This document shows, in pieces, positions 61,102 through 64,000 of a DNA stretch of 64,000 nucleotides. The position numbers and the translations under genes were made by a program. The notes below the pieces were generated by a model. That model worked only from the letters and a program-made list of their open reading frames with translations. It did no database searches and had not been told where the DNA came from. The DNA is taken from contig NZ_ANAC01000013.1 in the NCBI RefSeq assembly GCF_000341225.1, positions 124,001 to 188,000 on the forward strand, read 5' to 3'. The stretch comes from Nocardiopsis alba DSM 43377 (GTDB lineage Bacteria > Actinomycetota > Actinomycetes > Streptosporangiales > Streptosporangiaceae). The number at the start of each line of letters is the position of its first letter. Positions within the stretch are counted from its first letter, which is position 1.

Positions 61102-61121
61102 ATCCTACTCGTGAGTAGGAT
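61102..61121. promoter_or_regulatory. 20-bp palindromic operator of the acyl-CoA ligase gene
   Basis: ATCCTACTC-GT-GAGTAGGAT: nine-base perfect arms, 62 bp before the GTG. Its minus-strand TAGGAT is itself a good TANNNT -10, so a bound repressor would block the promoter. The form is typical of TetR-family lipid regulators; the regulator is not in the window. Confidence 0.6.
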
Positions 61122-61142
61122 GGCTCCTCGTTCGGTATCCAA

Positions 61143-61557
61143 CGGTGATCCGGGCTTGACGTGCGAGTGGAACCGTCCGGGCCCCGTCGGTCGTCCGTCC
61201 GCTCGCCGTTCCGGGTGCCGTGGGCGGCTCCTCGTCCCGGGCGCGTACGCGTGGGTCCCGCCCTCGTCCGGGGCGCCGGGACCGCAGGTCGGGCGGGTGA
61301 CCGAGTGGTCTCCGGCGCGGATATACGGAGCCGAGACTATCGTCTGCCCCCTTCTCGGCGCACCTCGGACTCGGGTCGCTCTTTATGACTCTATGAGCGA
61401 TCCATGGGGCCATGGGTGTGTATCCTCCCGTTTCCTTCAACGTGGTCGGGTCCCCGAGTCATCCCTGGTTCCCCCCTGAACCTGCCCTGAGAGGTCTGCC
61501 GGCGCCCCTGTCGGGCGGTTAACGTGAGGCCACGGCACGACAGGAGGCTCTCCAGAG
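61143..61557. other. intergenic region without recognisable gene
   Basis: About 415 bp between divergent genes. No ORF with ribosome site, tRNA or strong hairpin. A few TANNNT-like hexamers occur around 61380-61425, none with a convincing -35. Confidence 0.4.
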
Positions 61558-62028
61558 ATGACCGAGAACAACGGCGCGGCACGGGATCGCTCCCGATCCG
61601 ACGGCCCCGACCTCATCGACGACGCCCTACGCCTGGTCGACACCCTGCAACGCAGATTGTTGGTCGAGGGGGTCAAGCGTGGTGTGGGCGCCGTCGCCTC
61701 CCCACCGCCCAAGAAGGACGTGTGGGAGGAGGCGATCCGGATCGAGACCGATCAGCGGCGCCCTCCGTTGGAGGAGTTCGTCGACATCGTCCGTACGAGT
61801 GCCCCCGAGGTCGCCGGCCACCTGGGGCGGGCGGGGCTGACCCTGGCCGACGCCCTCGGGCGGACCTGGGGCGTGGTCGAGCGGACCCTGGAGGAGGGGC
61901 GCGAGGAGGCCGAGCGTCTCCGCGGGGAGCGTGAGGAGCGGGAACGAGAGGACCGCGAGCGCGACGAACGCGTGCGCCGGGAGTCCTCGGAAGGCGGCGC
62001 CCGGGACGCCGTGGAGAAGCGGGACTGA
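61558..62028 (+). CDS. hypothetical protein with charged helical tail
   Basis: 156 aa, no signal or membrane segment. Two helical segments (LIDDALRLVDTLQRRLLVEGVKRGVG and PPLEEFVDIVRTSAPEVAGHLGRAGLTLADALGRTWGVVERTL) precede a highly charged E/R tail (about 110-156) likely to be a single helix or coiled coil. I recognise no family. GGAGG lies 12 bases before the ATG. The position upstream of a ROK kinase may be incidental. Confidence 0.68.
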   Translation: MTENNGAARDRSRSDGPDLIDDALRLVDTLQRRLLVEGVKRGVGAVASPPPKKDVWEEAIRIETDQRRPPLEEFVDIVRTSAPEVAGHLGRAGLTLADALGRTWGVVERTLEEGREEAERLRGEREEREREDRERDERVRRESSEGGARDAVEKRD

Positions 62029-62066
62029 CGCGGAGTGTACGGGGCCTCGCATGCCTGGTTTAATCG

Positions 62067-62082
62067 AATGGTTTACACCATT
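62067..62082. promoter_or_regulatory. DasR-like (dre) operator
   Basis: AATGGTTTACACCATT matches 12 of 16 positions of the published DasR consensus ACTGGTCTAGACCACT, including both TGGT and ACCA half-sites. It lies 70 bp before the ROK kinase start in an AT-rich promoter region. DasR is the GntR-family regulator of amino-sugar metabolism in streptomycetes; its action here is inferred. Confidence 0.55.
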
Positions 62083-62151
62083 TGAAAACCCTCTGCCATG
62101 AACCTTGAGACTTATGTCAGAGTTCGGGCGTAAGTGCGAAGGAGCTGTCCC

Positions 62152-63099
62152 ATGCTGACCATCGGCGTAGACATCGGTGGAACCAAGGTCGCCGCCGGTG
62201 TCGTCGACCCCGACGGACAGATCCTGGACAAGGTCAAGTACCCGACCCCGTCCGGCGACCCCGGCCAACTCGCCGAGGTCGTGGCCAAGGCCGTGGAGGA
62301 ACTGCGCGGCCGCAGGCCCGACGACACGATCGAGGCCGTGGGCGTGGGCGTGGCCGGCTTCGTCGACGAGGACCGGGCCACCGTCCAGGTCGCCGTCAAC
62401 CTGGGGCTGCGCGACGAACCGCTCAAGGAACGCGTCCGGCGACGGATCGAACTGCCCGTGGTCATCGAGAACGACGCCAACGCCGCCGCCTGGGCCGAGG
62501 CCCGCTTCGGCGCGGGGCGCGGCAGCGACCACATCGTCTGCGTCACCCTGGGCACCGGCATCGGGGGCGGCCTGGTCCTCGGCGGTCGGCTCCACCGCGG
62601 CCGCTACGGGGTGGCCGCCGAGGTCGGCCATTACCGGGTGGTGCAGAACGGCCGCCGGTGCGCCTGCGGGGACCAGGGCTGCTGGGAGCAGTACGCGAGC
62701 GGCACCGCCCTGGTCGCCGAGGGACGGGACCTGGCCCGCACCGACCCCGTACGGGCGGCCCGCATGCTGGAGCTCGCCGGTGGGGACGCGGACCGGGTCG
62801 ACGGCGAGTGCATGACCCGCGCGGCCCTGGAGGGCGACACCGGCGCCCTGGGCTGCTTCGAACGCGTGGGGGAGTGGGTCGGGATCGGCCTGGCCGACCT
62901 CGCGGCCATCCTCGACCCCGAGTGCTTCGTCCTGGGCGGAGGGGTCTCCGACACCGGGGACATCATCCTCGGCCCGGCGCGCGAGGCCTTCGAACGCAAC
63001 CTCTCGGGACGTCCGAACCGTCGTCCGGCCCAGGTCCGCCTGGCCGAGCTCGGCGGCGAGGCGGGCATCGTCGGGGCCGCGGACCTGGCCCGACGCTGA
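62152..63099 (+). CDS. ROK-family glucokinase
   Basis: 315 aa: phosphate-binding IGVDIGGTKVAAGVV, VIENDANAAAWAEA, TLGTGIGGGLV and the ROK zinc motif region EVGHYRV...CACGDQGCWEQYAS. It phosphorylates glucose (GlkA type) or possibly N-acetylglucosamine; the DasR-like operator leaves the latter open. GAAGGAG lies six bases before the chosen ATG. Confidence 0.92.
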   Translation: MLTIGVDIGGTKVAAGVVDPDGQILDKVKYPTPSGDPGQLAEVVAKAVEELRGRRPDDTIEAVGVGVAGFVDEDRATVQVAVNLGLRDEPLKERVRRRIELPVVIENDANAAAWAEARFGAGRGSDHIVCVTLGTGIGGGLVLGGRLHRGRYGVAAEVGHYRVVQNGRRCACGDQGCWEQYASGTALVAEGRDLARTDPVRAARMLELAGGDADRVDGECMTRAALEGDTGALGCFERVGEWVGIGLADLAAILDPECFVLGGGVSDTGDIILGPAREAFERNLSGRPNRRPAQVRLAELGGEAGIVGAADLARR

Positions 63100-63113
63100 T
63101 CGAGGCCGCGAAC

Positions 63114-63167
63114 ACCCGAAGGGGGCGGTCACCGGAAGGATCCTTCCGGTGACCGCCCCCTTCGGGT
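63114..63167. terminator. 54-bp perfect palindrome terminator
   Basis: Two 27-bp arms (63114-63140, 63141-63167) with no mismatch and no spacer, centred on GGATCC, between the glucokinase gene and the convergent acyltransferase gene. Confidence 0.9.
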
Positions 63168-63183
63168 ACGGCGTCCTCCGCGC

Positions 63184-64000
63184 TCAGGCGTCCTCGTCGG
63201 AGCCCTTCTTCCTCGCGGCCCGCTCGGCCTTCTTCGCCGCCTTGCGCTCGGCCCGCTCCGCCTTCTTGGCGGCCCGCTTCGTGCGACGGCGGTCCTTGTC
63301 GTCGGCGTTCTGCTCGCGCCGGGCCTCCTTGGCCTCGGCCTCCAGCTCCGCCTTGACCGACTGGGCGTAGCGGTCCACGTACTCCTGGCCGGACAGCTCC
63401 ATCAGCGCGTACATGATCTCGTCGGTGACGGCGCGCAGGACCCGCTGGTCCTTCTCCATGCCGTAGTACCGGGAGAAGTCGAGTGGTTCTCCGAAGACCA
63501 CCTTGGGTCGCACGCCCAGCTTGGGGACGGTGCGGCCGGGGGGCATGATCTTCTCCAGGTTGATCATGGCCATCGGGACCACCGGGGCCTTGGCCTCCAG
63601 GGCCAGACGGGCCACGCCCGTGCGCCCCCGGTACAGCCGGCCGTCGGGGGAGCGGGTCCCCTCGGGGTAGATGCCCAGCAGGTCACCGCGCTTGAGCACG
63701 CGAAGACCGGTGCGCAGGGCCGCCTCACTGGCCTTGCCGCCGGAACGGTCGATCGGGATCTGTCCGACGCCGGTGAAGAAGGCCCGGCTGACGAACCCCT
63801 TCACACCGGTGCCGGTGAAGTACTCGGCCTTGGCGAGGAAGGTGATCTTGCGGGGCAGGGGCAGTGGCCCGAAGAAGTGGTCGGAGAACGACAGGTGGTT
63901 GCTGACCATGATGGCCGGACCGCGCCTGGGCACGTTCTCCACGCCCTCGGCGCGAGGCTGCCACAACACGGCCAGGACCGGCCCCAGGATCGCCTTGACC
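63184..64000 (-). CDS. 1-acyl-glycerol-3-phosphate acyltransferase (PlsC family), partial
   Basis: At least 272 aa are visible; the start lies past the right edge because the frame stays open (VKAILGPVLAVLWQPRAEGVENVP). The catalytic HxxxxD is NHLSFSD, with FFTGVGQIPIDRSGG and the IYPEGTRSPDGRLYRGRTG block of PlsC proteins. It makes phosphatidic acid at the membrane. The C-terminal 60 residues are an unusual Lys/Arg/Ala/Glu-rich helix (KAERAERKAAKKAERAARKK). Confidence 0.92.
   Translation of the reverse strand, partial: VKAILGPVLAVLWQPRAEGVENVPRRGPAIMVSNHLSFSDHFFGPLPLPRKITFLAKAEYFTGTGVKGFVSRAFFTGVGQIPIDRSGGKASEAALRTGLRVLKRGDLLGIYPEGTRSPDGRLYRGRTGVARLALEAKAPVVPMAMINLEKIMPPGRTVPKLGVRPKVVFGEPLDFSRYYGMEKDQRVLRAVTDEIMYALMELSGQEYVDRYAQSVKAELEAEAKEARREQNADDKDRRRTKRAAKKAERAERKAAKKAERAARKKGSDEDA

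Overview
The window is a high-GC (about 70% by eye) actinobacterial chromosome segment made almost entirely of core housekeeping genes. Gene content and order (glnE, glnA, lipA/lipB, sucB, lpd, pepA, cobU/cobS, ctaC/D/F, trpD, ctaE, qcrC/A/B) resemble a well-known block of streptomycete-type chromosomes. The protein sequences look to me most like Nocardiopsaceae (Nocardiopsis/Thermobifida type); that family-level guess is an impression, not a search result. I see no tRNA or rRNA gene, CRISPR array, insertion sequence, prophage or secondary-metabolite cluster.

Layout. 1-4.7 kb: start of a LuxR/AAA regulator with a coupled 49-aa protein, two small envelope proteins, a secreted starch-degrading alpha-amylase under a palindromic operator, and an M15 carboxypeptidase lipoprotein. 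4.7-12.7 kb: a two-component system, then nitrogen assimilation (glnE adenylyltransferase and glnA with a double GlnR box). 12.8-17.8 kb: tandem LCP cell-wall ligases, a DUF2975/HTH pair and a DUF4191 membrane protein. 18-21.5 kb: lipoate genes lipA/lipB, an epimerase-like protein, a possible structured RNA and an FMN reductase with a MerR-type promoter. 21.7-28.8 kb: sucB, lpd, pepA and cobalamin genes cobU/cobS. 28.9-34 kb: small protein, aldo/keto reductase, DUF3043 protein, and the envelope-stress set pspA-pspAA-htpX-pspAB. 34.5-41 kb: erpA, a PfkB kinase, rpsD, tusA and ctaC-ctaD-ctaF. 41-50 kb: cell-wall genes (L,D-transpeptidase, GT4 glycosyltransferase, two NlpC/P60 hydrolases), a NYN-domain protein, a DEDD/GIY-YIG nuclease and a rhomboid protease. 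50.7-57.7 kb: Lrp-type sensor, trpD, a receiver-like protein, ctaE and qcrC-qcrA-qcrB. 57.7-64 kb: a decayed MFS/AraC pair, fadD, a hypothetical protein, a ROK glucokinase with a DasR-like site and the start of a PlsC acyltransferase.

The genes link into a few systems. lipA/lipB supply the lipoyl groups carried by the SucB E2, whose disulfide partner Lpd is adjacent. The cta and qcr operons encode the bcc-aa3 supercomplex. GlnE modifies the GlnA encoded beside it. LCP, NlpC/P60, L,D-transpeptidase, M15 peptidase and Psp proteins serve envelope construction and stress.

No clearly new multigene system stands out. The most interesting signals are small: an unexplained chain of hairpins at 20.79-20.95 kb, a small ORF interlocked between lipB and lipA, many apparently leaderless promoters, the double GlnR box before a TTG-initiated glnA, the MerR-type promoter, the DasR-like site, and the two-gene wreck at 57.8-59.2 kb.
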